Shown piece by piece: positions 1-12,247 of a DNA stretch of 64,000 bases. The position numbers were made by a program, and so were the translations under genes. A model generated the notes under the pieces. The model searched no databases. It was not told the origin of the DNA and saw only the letters and a list, made by a program, of their open reading frames with translations. Origin of the DNA: Heterostelium multicystogenum. Lineage: Eukaryota > Evosea > Eumycetozoa > Acytosteliales > Acytosteliaceae. Where the stretch lies: positions 1 through 64,000 of the forward strand of contig RCNN01000122.1 in assembly GCA_003667245.1 (NCBI GenBank). The letters run 5' to 3'. Numbering within the stretch: position 1 is the stretch's first letter; each line of letters starts with the position of its first letter.

Positions 1-157
1 ATTGTTGTAGTTATAGTTTTATAGTTTTATAGTTATAATAGTGTAGTTATTTAGTTAGTTAGTTTATATAAATGAAATTTTAAATAGCTGTTTTGTATAG
101 AAGATATAGATATTAGATATAGATATTTGATATAGAATAAATAGATAGAATATAGTT

Positions 158-1434
158 ATGAAATGCAATGTAGACTTTATTAGGATTTGGTGTGGGATTC
201 TCTCTTTATCTCTATTTATATAATTATATGTTCTTTTGTTCTTGGAAAATGGACTATGGATGATTATATGCGCGCAGATTTGTGATGCTAGGTGACCCTC
301 AGATGGAAGGTTCGCATCGAATCATCAGAGAAGGAAGAAAAGGTCAATACAACATATGGTTCCAACGACAACATATTTCAAGCATATCGTATCGAATATC
401 GCCTACTACTTGGTGCCCTCGCACATACTGGTGCTGGGCGATCTCTTCTCTTCGCAGTACATTCGATGACAAAGAGTTTTGAGCTGCGTGTATCGCGATA
501 CCAGAATATATTCTCGCACTGGCTCGACGCGCACCATCCTTATCAACATCACTGGAAACCACGACATTGGCTATGGCAATGAGGCGAGCAAACAGAGTTG
601 AGGCGGTTCGAGCGAGCGTTTGGAAAGGTCAATTCCAAGTGGTACAGCTCGCCGGCCACAATCGTCGCTGTTGTTAAACTCTATCAATCTCGACCCCACA
701 TCGAAGGAGCAGGCTCTCTTATGAGGACACGGTGGCGCTTCCTCAGGCAGCTGGCGGAGGAGGCCAACTCCACCAACACTCCCATCATCATTGCCACACA
801 CATCCCGCTGTACAAGGACTTGGGCGAGCTTCACACTAACCGAAGCTACAAGCCAAACCTGCCTGCGCCGCACCACTCAACACCCGCTGTGCAATCGAGC
901 AATTTGCAATCAAAACATGTGACACGTGGCGATGGACAGTCCATGATCAGAGAGCAGAGCATGCTTACCAAAGGAAACAACACAATACATTCTCGATGAA
1001 ATCAAGCCAATCTATGTATTCAATGGCCATGATCACGATGGATGTATATTTAAACATAATAATCAAACGATAGAGTAAGTTGGCCATCATGAAACAAGCT
1101 GGTTTGCGAAGCACTCATACTAACACGAAGACTATTCTATTCGTTAGATTACAATTCGATCGATGATGGGTGAGTTTGGGTGGATATTCGGCATTGTTTG
1201 AAATCAGGAAACCCAACCCAGAGGTCGAGAGTTTTCGAGTATAGCTTCAAGATTTGTCCATTCGTTCAACTAAATACATTAATATATCATTTTGGAGTTA
1301 CAGGTGGATGGTTTAGTTCTGTTCATACTCACAACGTAGCACTGTCGATCATTCAATGCTGTAGCTCAGCACGAGCCAAACCTAAAGATAAATATAAAAA
1401 GAATAATAACAGGCAATCTACCAATAACAAGTAA
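158..1434 (+). CDS. TED1/CDC1/MPPE1-like metallophosphoesterase
   Basis: Calcineurin-like phosphoesterase of the CDC1/TED1/PGAP5 group, membrane enzymes of the ER/Golgi that trim ethanolamine phosphate from GPI anchors. The metal-binding motifs appear in order: GDPQMEG (about 291), ITGNHDIGYGNE (about 548-580), a family-typical RRFERAFGKVN stretch, THIPLY (about 798), and FNGHDHDGC (about 1020). A hydrophobic N-terminal segment (about 190-250) fits a signal anchor. The ATG at 158 is the best start because the reading continues into that segment, but it needs frame changes near 217 and 283, so the start is uncertain. An intron with a GTAAGT donor near 1075 and TTAG acceptor near 1146 follows the GHDHD motif. 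Further one-base shifts occur near 480, 595 and 1170. The end at 1434 is the last in-frame stop and could be earlier or later. The family is clear; the exact GPI role is inferred from relatives. Confidence 0.78.
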
Positions 1435-1606
1435 AGTCGACAAGCAACAGTATCGATTCAAACTGTCAACTAAACCTGTGTACCACCTTCCTAGGTTTTC
1501 CCTGATTTATACACAAGAATAAAGTAAATCAAAGCAAAAGCAAAACCAGAGAACAGTTATATTTAATCTATCTATAGTATACTAGTTGTATTTATATTAT
1601 ATTATA

Positions 1607-2625
1607 TTAAATGTTGTTTAATTTTGCTTGTTCTTCTTCTTGGTATTCACGCTCTTCGTCCTCCAACATCTTTTTGTTGGTCGATAAACCACTGGGGTAG
1701 TCTGTTGGGCAGAGTTACCAAAATCGACATCGAATAACTAATAAATTGCTCGTTGACATACGTGTATTGCTTGGACCAGTGAAGCTTTGATACTCAACGA
1801 GAATCGATGTCAAGTTCCAATTCTGAAGACGACGTAGACATCCTACCACACAATCCAGTTCTGGTTGACACCACTGGTACATGTAATCAATCAGTGGATA
1901 ATAATCATAATTCAAAACGATCTCCAAAGTCTCCTTAATCAACTCCTCAGTAATCGGCTTCCAAGATGCATCTGCTTTCCATGCCTTCAAACCAAGATGT
2001 ATCTAATTAAATGATTTGGTTGTCAAATTCAAATAAGAAGTTAGTATTTAGGTACTCTAGGATCCATGCCTGTTGGCTGAGTAGAGATCTGATTAATTTT
2101 TGATTGATAGGTACCAGGTTAATGTTGTTTTCTTTTAAAACATGTGGTTACAGCCTTGATTGGCACTTCTGGTGATAGTTGTACAACTGTTTTCAAACCA
2201 AGTAGTTTGATGAATGGGAAATTATATAGGATACAGAGAGTTTGTACGATATAGCTGTGGTTCAATGGTACCAACAGTGCTGGTGGTGATAATACGGGTG
2301 GGCCTTGCTGTAGTAATATTAATTTATTTGCTTGTGATAATTGTTGTTGTTGTTTGCTGTTGCTGTGAATGTGCTTGTAGTATTCAAAGATGATGTTGAT
2401 ATAGATGATGATTTTCCATTTGCTGCAGGAGGTGCAAGTTTTCCCTACATTCGTACTATTTATAGAGGTCTTTCTATTTGGTTGTTGCTGCTGCTGTTGC
2501 TGTTGTTGTTGAGGTTGTGGCTGCTTATTTGATGTTGATGCTATAATGTTGATTGGAGATGTATTTTCATTATTATTACTACTACTATTTTGGACAGAAT
2601 CTATATGATTGTTATCAATGTTCAT
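1607..2625 (-). CDS. Siw14/OCA-type putative protein tyrosine phosphatase
   Basis: Member of the Y_phosphatase2 (Siw14/OCA) family of small dual-specificity-like phosphatases; yeast Siw14 cleaves inositol pyrophosphates, but OCA relatives have other or unknown roles. The N-terminal third is Asn/Gln-rich with a polyQ run. Then come a strand-rich segment with GLKTVVQLSPE (about 2185), the linker HLGLKAWKADASWKPI (about 1985), and VVGCLRRLQNWNLTSI followed by an EYQSFTGPS stretch typical of the family C-terminus. The catalytic CX5R loop lies at about 1848-1875 but is split between frames: CTSGVN is read in one frame and the following RTG/VVG part needs one-base shifts. The end at 1607-1609 is reached in the frame reading EEREYQEEEQAKLNNI. 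The start ATG at 2625 is the first in frame. Expression in one piece depends on the frame breaks being sequence errors. Confidence 0.72.
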
Positions 2626-3429
2626 TATGTAAAGTAACTTTGATGATGTTATGTTATAAATATAGTAAATAGTCTAAATCTATCTATCTATTTATGTATT
2701 TATTTATATATTTATCAAGAAGCAAACAACTGTAAAGCCAACTGATTTCTCTAATAATAAGCCAATGTAATAAAAATGAAAAAAAATAGATGTACTTCGG
2801 GTTTGGATTTTAAAAATGAATAAAGTATAACACCCCACTTTAACAACACTTTAAATGACATATCTACTTTGGGTTCCAGATGAAACCTCAATGTTTTAAG
2901 CAATAAATCAAAAGATCTCTAAGGAAGTGTCCTATTTGAGTAAACAAACCAACTTTTAACATATTGAGTAACCAGCTCAAATCACATACATCAATAAACT
3001 AAACTTACAATTTAAATTATATACATATAATTAATTAAAAAAGTGATTAGATACAAGTTTTAATAAAATTAAATTATCATTTATTCATTCAATAGACAAG
3101 TTGAAAAGTAAAACAAGTCAATAGAAATCACTTTGCCTTTACTGCCGAAATATTTTAAAAATAAACCATGAGCTATCGGATATAAACAGGGCTTTAGCAA
3201 AAATGAAAAAAATAAAAAATAAAATAAATTTAAAAAACGAATAATCATGATATCATATGACAATACTCGACTGTTGTTGTAGTTGTATATCTCAATAGAT
3301 TACTAAACAACCTAGATATATATCATTACATATCTATATATACTAGATAGATAGATAAATAACACAGCCAATCAACAACACAAAAGACACACACACACAC
3401 ATATTATATATATATACTTACAATAAATA
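2626..3429. other. Divergent intergenic region, about 0.8 kb
   Basis: Separates the minus-strand phosphatase from plus-strand purB, so it should hold both promoters. It is very AT-rich with A/T runs and a short CA repeat at about 3390-3402 just upstream of the purB ATG. An open frame at 3081-3263 (-) has no recognisable features and is not accepted as a gene. Confidence 0.6.
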
Positions 3430-4809
3430 ATGTCAATCAATCAATTAACTGCAATTTCACCAATCGATGGTAGATACTGGGATAAGTGTAGTTCGCTCAG
3501 TGACTACTTCTCAGAATACAGTTTGATTAAATATAGAGTGTTGGTAGAGATTGAGTATTTCATTCAGTTGACTACCGTCGCCGATATTAAGCCACTCGCC
3601 GCTTTGAATACTGAGGAGCAACACTCTGCCTTGAGAAAGATCTACCAGGATTTCTCAGAGTCCGATGCTTTGAAGATCAAGAACATCGAGAAGGTCACCA
3701 ACCACGATATAAAGGCCGTCGAGTATTTCATCAAGGAGAAGATGACTGGTGCTCCTTTCAACTACTCCGATGCCATCACAGAATTCATCCACTTTGGTCT
3801 CACCTCGCAGGATGTCAACAACACTGCCATCCCACTGTCAATCGTCAAGGCAATGGACGAAGTCATCATTCCACAACTCACACCTGCGCCATGCAGCCAC
3901 TCCAGGCTTGGCCAGCTCTACCCGTACCGTTCCAATGCTTGCTCACACCCACGGACAACCAGCAACCCCAACCACTGTCGGTAAGGAGTTCATGGTTTTC
4001 ATTGAGCGTCTCCAAAACCAAATTGCATTGCTCGAGCAATGCCCACACACTACCAAATTTGGTGGTGCCACCGGTAATCTCAACGCACACTACGTCGCCT
4101 ATCCAAACGTTGATTGGGTCGCATTCGGAGAGAGATTCGTCGCCTCCCTACATCCAAAATTGAAACGTTCTCGTTTCACCACTCAAATTGAACACTACGA
4201 TAATCTAGCTGCTTTGTTCGACGGATTGAAGCGTGTCAACACCATTTTGATCGATCTCTGTCGTGACATCTGGACCTATATCTCCATGGAGTACTTTGGA
4301 CAACGTGTCATCAAGGGTGAAGTTGGTTCATCAACCATGCCACACAAGGTCAACCCAATTGACTTTGAAAACGCCGAAGGTAACATGGGTGTTGCCAACG
4401 CTCTCTACGAGCATCTCGCCGCCAAACTCCCAATCTCCAGACTCCAACGTGACTTGACCGACTCCACCGTTTTGCGTACCGTCGGTGTGCCATTGGCTCA
4501 TTCACTCCTTGCATTTAAATCACTCCAGCGTGGTCTTGGTAAGTTGGTTCTCAACGAGCAGCCACTCCACCACGACCTCGACCAAAACTGGGCTGTCATT
4601 TCTGAAGCCATCCAAACCATCTTGCGTCGTGAGGGTTATCCAAAGCCATACGAAGCACTCAAGGAACTCACCCGTGTTTCTGGAACAAGAAAATCACTCA
4701 ACAAGATATCCACACCTTTATCGACACCCTTCAAGTTTCAGATCAAGTTAAATCAGAACTTAAGCTTATTACACCATTCAACTATTTAGGTTTCATTCCA
4801 CAATTCTAA
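3430..4809 (+). CDS. purB: Adenylosuccinate lyase
   Basis: Purine biosynthesis enzyme that splits SAICAR to AICAR and adenylosuccinate to AMP, releasing fumarate, in the cytosol. It begins MSINQLTAISPIDGRYWDKC, the start of the short bacterial-type PurB (about 456 residues in E. coli). Visible landmarks are FGLTSQDVNNTAIP, AHTHGQPATPTTVGKE, and the fumarase/lyase signature GSSTMPHKVNPIDFENAEGN at about 4325-4382. The C-terminus ends NYLGFIPQF at the stop 4807-4809. The reading frame shifts near 3890 and again near 4690-4700, with family-conserved residues continuous on both sides, so the gene is probably intact in the organism. No introns are needed. The length matches the bacterial-type family rather than the animal-type ADSL. 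Confidence 0.95.
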
Positions 4810-6322
4810 GAGATCAAAATCGAGCGAAACAAACCAATTCCAATCCAATATCCAATCCAAATCAACAACTTCACTTGTTTTATTTATTTGTTTATGCATT
4901 AGTAATTAAATATAAACATAATAATAATAATTCTTTAACTCTAGAGATAACTGTAGTTTTAATGCCTTATTCTTTCCACCAGTTTATAATAATGATCTAC
5001 AAGTAGTTGTTAAGTTGGAAATTTATTCAAAATCGGAGATTAGTTTAGTTTTCTTGGTTTATTTTTTATCTGAAATTGTTGATGCTCCAACATCACTGCC
5101 AATCTTGAATACATCAACAAAATAGGTCCGAAATATAATTGGTGGAGTTATAAAAGTAGGTTCAATGAGATTTTGGGCTAACCCATTGGGTCCTTTTTAT
5201 CGATAAAAATTGTGTTTTTGGCAATCAGTAAAAATGCGATTGTTCATTACTACTCAATAAATAGCCTCCATCTCTTAATTTTCAAACAACCCACTCTGAT
5301 GCATTTCAATCCAGTCCGTTGAAAACCCATCATAGTTAGGTTTTGATGGGAGAAGAGTCCTTGAAAAACACTTTATTACATTGGGTCATTAGTAACTTCT
5401 TAAAATATTGATAACTACCTCCGTGGGCGTTTAAAGACATACCAAACAGTGAACCAATTTTATGTCATCATGTTTTTTGTAACCTAAGTTTGTTAACTCC
5501 TACACTTTTCGGAATGAATTTAAATCAAAGCAAAGCATTGATCCATCCATCGTAACAATAGTAAGCTGAGATATTTTTAAACATGGTTGTTTGGTATCAT
5601 ATCAACCATTCTCACACTCATTTCAGCAACATCACAACATCCCACCTATCTAGTGAAAGCAGAACAACAACACAACCATTTTATTTAGATATATGATTTT
5701 AAATTTAAACTGGAAGCTGCAAATGTAAATCAATCCAATCCTGCAAATACTATTGATAAACACATATCCTGACCTATGATATTGGCTGGGTTGTGATAGT
5801 GTTCTACTGTTGTTGTTTAGTTTAATATATGTATGAAGTGACAACACAACATCAAAAACAGCAACAACATCAGTAAATATAGTAAACTTAACAATATTTC
5901 TGAATTTGAGTAAATGTGTTACTGATGTTGATGTTGATGTTGATGTGGATGGATGATACAGATTTTTATTTATAATTTTTTGCTATTCAGAGCTAACTAA
6001 CATATCCACCACACTTATCTATCTACAGTTACTTATTACAAAATCACTATTATAACAATAATTAAATACTTATTTAAGAATCATTCATCTGTGAATTCCA
6101 ATGATATACGAATAGTTATTACCATATATATATACATATATTATTTATTTATTTATTTATTTCATTCATTATTATTAAATAACTGTTGTATTTTTAATTT
6201 ATATATAATTTCATACCTTAACTTAGGTTTATCCAAATCAACCAAACCAAATCAAACTAAAAAGAAACTAACAATAAGATCAACCAACTATTATTGCAGT
6301 TTGTATTATAACTTTTAAAAAC
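4810..6322. other. Intergenic region, about 1.5 kb, no gene seen
   Basis: AT-rich spacer between purB and the RasGEF gene on the same strand. It contains GATGTT repeats at about 5925-5950 and TTTA repeats at about 6143-6162, plus a small CCCATCA/TGATGGG inverted repeat near 5327-5351. Open frames at 5650-5847 (-) and 6091-6318 (+) are low-complexity and unsupported. Confidence 0.6.
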
Positions 6323-7221
6323 ATGAATGGTAACATTAGTAATAATAGTACAGTTGGAACACCATTTGTACAGTATAAAATTAATAATATTCACTATAAA
6401 CCCTTACCTCCCCGACCACCTCAAATACCCCACCAACAATCACTTCCTTCAACTACTATTAGTCAGAAACCTACAACAAAACTTCAAAAATGAACCAATT
6501 TCATTTTCAACTGAAGAGCAACTTCCTTTTAATTCTTCAACTATTGAAGGTCAACCCATAGACAATAATAATAATAGCCAATCATTGATAGAAAATAAAA
6601 TTAATAATAGCAATAATTCTAATGAATCGAATAAAAAGGTGTGGAAGTTTGCAAATACTCCAGCTTGGAAGAGTAAGAGCTGCTTCAAACTTACCAGCAC
6701 CCATTCACTATCAGTCTCCTATTATAGCACTAAACTCAACACCTACAACTTCACCTTCCAATTCTATTAAATCATCACCCTCCTCACCTACCCTTCCAAA
6801 GCGGGTAGTCAACAACAATTTTCAAAAGCCATTGCCAATTGCTCCTACACCAATAAAATCTTTCCTCCATAACAATCCAAACTTTGGGCCATTTCAAAAC
6901 AGGCCAACAACAACAATCATCTTCTCTTCCTTCAAACTCAATTCTATCACAAATGGCATCATCTAATAGTAAAGCTCTTCCAAAACAAATACAACAATCA
7001 ACAATGATTCAACAATGTCAGCTCATTCAAGTTACAATAGTAATGGAGTGAATAGCAACATGACTAGCTATGGTAATAGTCCAACAATTTCCACAATAAG
7101 CACAGCTAGCAGCAATATTACTCCCCCGCTCTCACCACTCCACTCCCCAAATAGTCCAAGGAAACCTACATTGATTGGAAAATTTAAAGGATTAATCAAC
7201 ACCCCTCTCAATAACAACAAT
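6323..7221 (+). CDS. Pro/Ser/Asn-rich N-terminal exon of the downstream RasGEF gene (probable)
   Basis: An ATG at 6323 opens a low-complexity protein rich in Asn, Ser, Thr and Pro. It includes a KPLPPRPPQIP stretch near residue 28, which resembles an SH3-binding motif. Coding continues through frame changes near 6490, 6670 and 6985 to TPPLSPLHSPNSPRKPTLIG. It ends at a strong GTAAGT donor at 7222, leaving phase 0. The next good acceptor (ATAG before 8507) opens a Ser/Thr/Asn-rich segment in the same phase that runs into the GRAM domain, so this is most likely the N-terminal exon of that gene across a 1.3 kb intron. A separate short gene is the alternative. No folded domain is recognisable. 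Confidence 0.5.
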
Positions 7222-8506
7222 GTAAGTTGGTTTGCTGCTATTGTCGATATTTTTTATTTGCTATTGGTTTTATTGCCCTATAAATCATAGGTTTATTGGA
7301 ACCTAAATATGGGAATTGAAAATGAAATATGATAAAGAGACAGGATATATATATATTGTAACATGTGTTATATTTCTTTATATGTTTGAAGTATTTGTTC
7401 AAATGCATACATTAAGTTACCATTAAATTTAATTTAAATAGAAATGTATGGTTGGATACAACAACCACCTCATTATTTTAAAAGTAACAAAACAATAATA
7501 ATTCAATCAACATAAGAATAGTTCACACCATCACCTCAATTCAACTGACAGAACATATCTCTTCAATATTCAATCAATCAACAACAACAACAACTCCCAC
7601 TCATACTCACACTCAGATCCCTATTCAATTCGATTCATTTCAACTCATTACAAACATATATTTTCTCACAAAACTATGATAACAATACAATAATATAGAT
7701 AAAAAGATTGGAATTGAAAATCAAATGAAAATCACCACAACAACAAAAACAACAATCAATCAAACCAACACAACCAACACAACACACAACCAACAACAAT
7801 AATACTGATGGTATATAAATAGATAAATGTAAATGATTATTTGTTGGTGAAAGTACACTCTTCTCTTATTTTTAGAATTTCAATTGGATGTCACAGTCTT
7901 TAATTCTTACTCTACAGTGTTCACAACTCAGCTCCACCTTTTAGCTATATTTCAGTGCTGTACTTATAGGTTATACTTGTAGTTGAGGTGGGTGTGATTG
8001 TGATTGTGATAGTGGTGGTGGTGGTAGTAGTGTTTGGAGTTGACACACAAACATATATATCCTATTTTTAAGGTTTGCATCAACTATTTAATTTTGATGA
8101 TCAATAAATCTCAGAGTGGTGTGTTTGTTAGAAATGTTTAATGTATTGTGTGTGTCTATGTGAAGTGTGTTGTTGATGAATTGAATAATGGAATCTCAGT
8201 CGTTGTGTATGATTCTTGGTGGTCGAGTAGAAGTGTGTTGATGTGGTTGCTGTTGATATGTGGTGTTTAGTATGTCTGTGGTTTCATCTGATCGAATCTA
8301 TTTATATTTAAATTCAACATCAAACACTAAAAACTAAAAACTAACCAAATCACTTACTGATCAATTAAAATTATTGTTATTATTATTATTATTTAATATT
8401 TCCATATTTATCCATTTAAAAATTTAAATGAAATCATTTAATATATTTATTTATACATTTGTATATTTACCATTCATTTATAATTAATGGAATTTTAAAA
8501 CTATAG
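7222..8506 (+). other. Long putative intron with strand-composition switch
   Basis: The stretch has stops in all frames, a GTAAGT donor at its left edge and an ATAG acceptor at its right edge, with matching phase. At about 1285 bases it is far longer than the other introns in this window (roughly 60-180 bases). The plus strand is CA-rich from about 7490 to 7810 and then GT-rich from about 7970 to 8290. If it is not an intron, it is an intergenic region with promoter-like sequence. Confidence 0.45.
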
Positions 8507-11500
8507 GACTATATAGTTTCATCTTCAACTACTGCTTCTAGCTCTCAAACTTAACATACAGCAGCCCCAACTACAATAACAATAGTAATAGTAATAGTAA
8601 TTCAGATATAAATACCATTAATAATTATTATATGATGTCGAAAGAAAAGAAGATTTCCAATGAAGATATTATAAAGATATTCAATTTGCCAAAGAATGAG
8701 GTGATTCTGTCTGAACATCCATGTGCCTATCGAAAAAAAGGTGTCGAAAGCTGGAAAATTATATATTACAAATTCTTACTTTTGTTTCTACAGTTTAATA
8801 TTTAATAGTGAAATTAAAGTAAGTCATTCCATTATTGCTAGCAATAATCTCCATATCATTTCTAAACTAACCTTGTCATCGTTTCCAAAGGAACACCAAG
8901 CTTTTAAAGATTTAAAGAATATAAGAAAGTAACCTCAATCATTTTGGGTAGTTCCATAGAAATTTCAACTAAAGATTTCAAAGTAAGTTGACTGGCTGAT
9001 GCCTTTGAATTCATAAGAAATAATTATACTAACTGAAATTGGATTCAGTATGTTTTTTGGATTGTTTGAAAGTACAGATACTGCTTACTGGGCTTTAATG
9101 AAGCAGTTTAGCCATTATCAATCATACTCGGAAGTCAAACCTATTGCTATGTTAGCAAGGAGACTTTTTTTCCAGAATATATTAAGTATCACACCCGATT
9201 CGATTAAGATAGAAGACAAAGAGGACTCGAATTCGAGATCAAAGAAGACCAAAATCAATTATTATTAATGAATCTGAGAAATCCAATGAAGGTAGAGTCA
9301 GATTCACATCGATGTCATCAATACAGAAAGAAGGTACCTCTGTACCACTGGAATCCGATACAATGAGAACCAGAAGCGCTCACTTCCATCGTATGCCACA
9401 ACAAAACGTAAGAAGATCAAAGGAAGCTTCACACAACTTATCATATCAAAGTCCAACAGGAGACAATCAGTCTCTTCTCAAGATGAATTCAATCAATGGA
9501 GCAAGGACTTTACAACTGAAAATAACAAAGCAACAATTAGTAGTCCAACCTCCCTCGACTAACACTTCAAATGCCGAAGAAAAAGGATCTTCATCTACTT
9601 CTCCAAAGAATACTGTGGACAATAAACATACTTGAGCAGACTATAAAATCCACTGGATCACCAGTGGAAACCAATGAGACTAAACCAACTTCTCCTTCCA
9701 ATCCAAGAATCAAGCTCAGAATAGATCGATAACCTTTGGCTGTGAGTTAAATAGGGATTTCAAAGTTTGAGGAACGAGTTAACAAAGAGAAAGAAAGCAG
9801 CAAGGAGAAAGAGAAAGAGGTTGTAATTGTTGCACAATGACTACTTACAAACTACAACTACAACATCATCGACATCATCTAATACAATCGTCCAATCAAC
9901 TTCGCCACCAAAAGAACCTAGAGATCGATCCAATTCCATTTTCAACTTGATGAAGGGTCGTAAGAAGATTGCCAAGAACAAGGAATCTGAGGAAAAGCTA
10001 AGTCAAATGCTGATTTCAAGAAGAAGTAAATACGATGCTGCTCAATTTTATCTCAACGAGGATGTATTTGGAATTCCTATTGGCCAACTCAGAATGGATG
10101 AGAATGGTTGTCCACTATTCACCTCATTGCTCTTCGCTCACCTTGAATCACTCGTCACCTGCGAGAGTCAATTACAAAATGCCAACACAGTCACCATCCA
10201 ATCGATCTATCTTTCACACATATTTACTAGTAGCCGACTCAGCAACAGTGGACAACACAATGCTGCATACTTTGAAGAAATTTCTGAGGACCAAATGGAG
10301 ATGGAGCTGGAGATGAACAACAACATCCACAGTCTCGCTGGCGGAATGAAGAATAGAAACATTGCCCTGGAGAGGACTTTTGGTGAGAACCAAGCGTGGA
10401 AATGAGGATGTGTACAAGGAACTAGGCAGCTCTCCAAGAGTCATTGGCGAACTCCTGAGACACTTCTTGCGAGCGCTGCCCCAGCCCTTGATGCCAGAGA
10501 AGCTATTGGACTGTTTGGAGGTGGACGATCCCCGCTACAAGATATCCATGATTCGCTCACTTATCTATTCACAGGAGCAAGCTGCATGGTCACTCTTTAG
10601 AATGATGATTTGCCACTTTGTCAAGCTAGCCGAGCAGTATTCCAACAGCTACAGAAGCTCCATCATGACACCTGACCTCAACAACAACAGTGGCCTCTAC
10701 CTCACTAAGCAGGAGATACTACAGCACATTGCAACGATATTTGGTCCTCTTGTGTTAGGAACAGGAGAACGACAACAACCTTTTGTTGATACCCGATAAT
10801 AGCAGCCAACTAGACTACAAGAAGTCAATCGATATCATGCTGTTTATATTGACAAACCACGCCGACTTTGTTTTCGATCACATCAATGATGTTCACTATG
10901 CAGTGAAGAAGGGCAAACAGATCGTAAAGTCTGCGCCAATCGAGCAGCTCATTATCAAAACTCACAGATGTACACTACCGCGACGACACATTGCTGGATA
11001 CGTTTAACCTGACACACGAAGACTACTTCATAAGCAGCAGTGAATACTTGGAGAAACTGTTTGAGCTCTACAACCAATGTATCCAAGAGAAATATGTCGA
11101 CTTACAATGGCGCATTGCCCTTCGTGAAAGAATTCTCTACTTGATCCGCAAGCTGATGGAGTCTAAACAGCGATCATACTGGCAGGCAACCAACCCTGTA
11201 GGCTCAAAGCTACTACTTTCGATTCGCCAAATTCTAAGCGACAACCTTAAACACCGTATCACCTCCTACGAAGAGAACAAGCAACTTCGCCAACTTGATG
11301 ACTATTGCAAGCAACAAACCGACTTTTCAACCATCAACATCTCCAATACTAACAGTGGCAACGGTAGCTTGGCTACTGCTCTGCAGCAAAACACAGCTCC
11401 AGTCGCCGCTACCTCTAGTCCAAAGAAGTCAAGAAACGATTTTATCCTTGCTGCGACTCGAACCATGCCAACTCGCAAGTTTACTGTGGTGGACAGTGAC

Positions 11501-12247
11501 TCAGCAGAAGTGTCTATACAAATAGCACTGCTCGACGAACAGACTTTCAGCGCATTGCATGTGTCTGAGCTTTTGCTCAACAGATTCGCCAAACCAAGTG
11601 AATCGCCCTGCTTCCAAGTGATGGTGGCCTCCTTCAACAGATGGAGTGCCTGGGTCGGCTCGGAAGTGGTCGGAGCCACATCGGTATCTTCCAGAGCGGC
11701 ACTATTCGAGCGTTTCATCGAGATCGCATCCAATCTGCTGGAACTCAACGATTTCCATGGAAGCTACGCCATTACCATGGGATTGCAACATTATGCTATT
11801 AGAAGACTATCACAGTCATGGGAGAAGGTCAGTCGCAAATCAATCTCGTCATACCACGCACTGCAGAAACTGTTTGCCACCGAAGCCAACCACAAAGCCT
11901 ATCGTGAGAGACTCCACAGTGCAAAAGCCCCGCTTGTTCCCTACATCGGAATCTACTCGAAGGATCTCTTTGCTGTGTCCGATGCCTCACCGACCATACT
12001 CTCAAATGAAAACGCCAAAAGCTCGGCAGCCGACACCAGCAACAAGCCCATTCTCAACATGGACAAAATGAGACAGATACAGTCGATTCTTCATCTACTG
12101 CAGTCGTACCGACAAAGCAAGTATCCAATGAAAGCTTCGCCAACCATCCAAAACAAAATTTTAGAACGTCCAATATTAAATGATGACGAGATGTATGAGA
12201 AATCGCTCTTGCTCGAGCCAAGACAACAGCAGCCACCACAACAGTAA
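8507..12247 (+). CDS. GRAM-RhoGAP-RasGEF protein (GflB-like)
   Basis: Signalling protein that should activate a Ras/Rap GTPase through a CDC25-type RasGEF domain and may inactivate a Rho/Rac GTPase. In order: a GRAM domain (about 8690-9120; [13 protein letters not shown], then STKDFK and YVFFGLFES across an intron 8983-9048); Ser/Thr-rich linker; RhoGAP domain (about 10050-10800; [32 protein letters not shown]); RasGEF N/REM module (about 10960-11190; [13 protein letters not shown]); RasGEF catalytic domain (about 11510-12230; [27 protein letters not shown]). The first ATG of this exon is at 8632. Frame shifts occur near 8540, 8740, 9640-9830, 10370, 10785 and 10985. The RhoGAP arginine finger falls in a broken stretch near 10370, so GAP activity cannot be confirmed. 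D. discoideum GflB, a Rap1 GEF in chemotaxis, has RhoGAP and RasGEF domains in this order as I recall; orthology is inferred. An AATAAA lies about 50 bases after the stop. Confidence 0.85.

Noticed and set aside
2341..2532. Plus-strand frame rich in Leu opposite the phosphatase
   Set aside because: It is the complement of the CAA/CAG polyQ tract of the minus-strand gene.
3430..4809. purB as a pseudogene because of frame breaks
   Set aside because: Conserved residues continue across each break and the same type of error affects all genes in the window.
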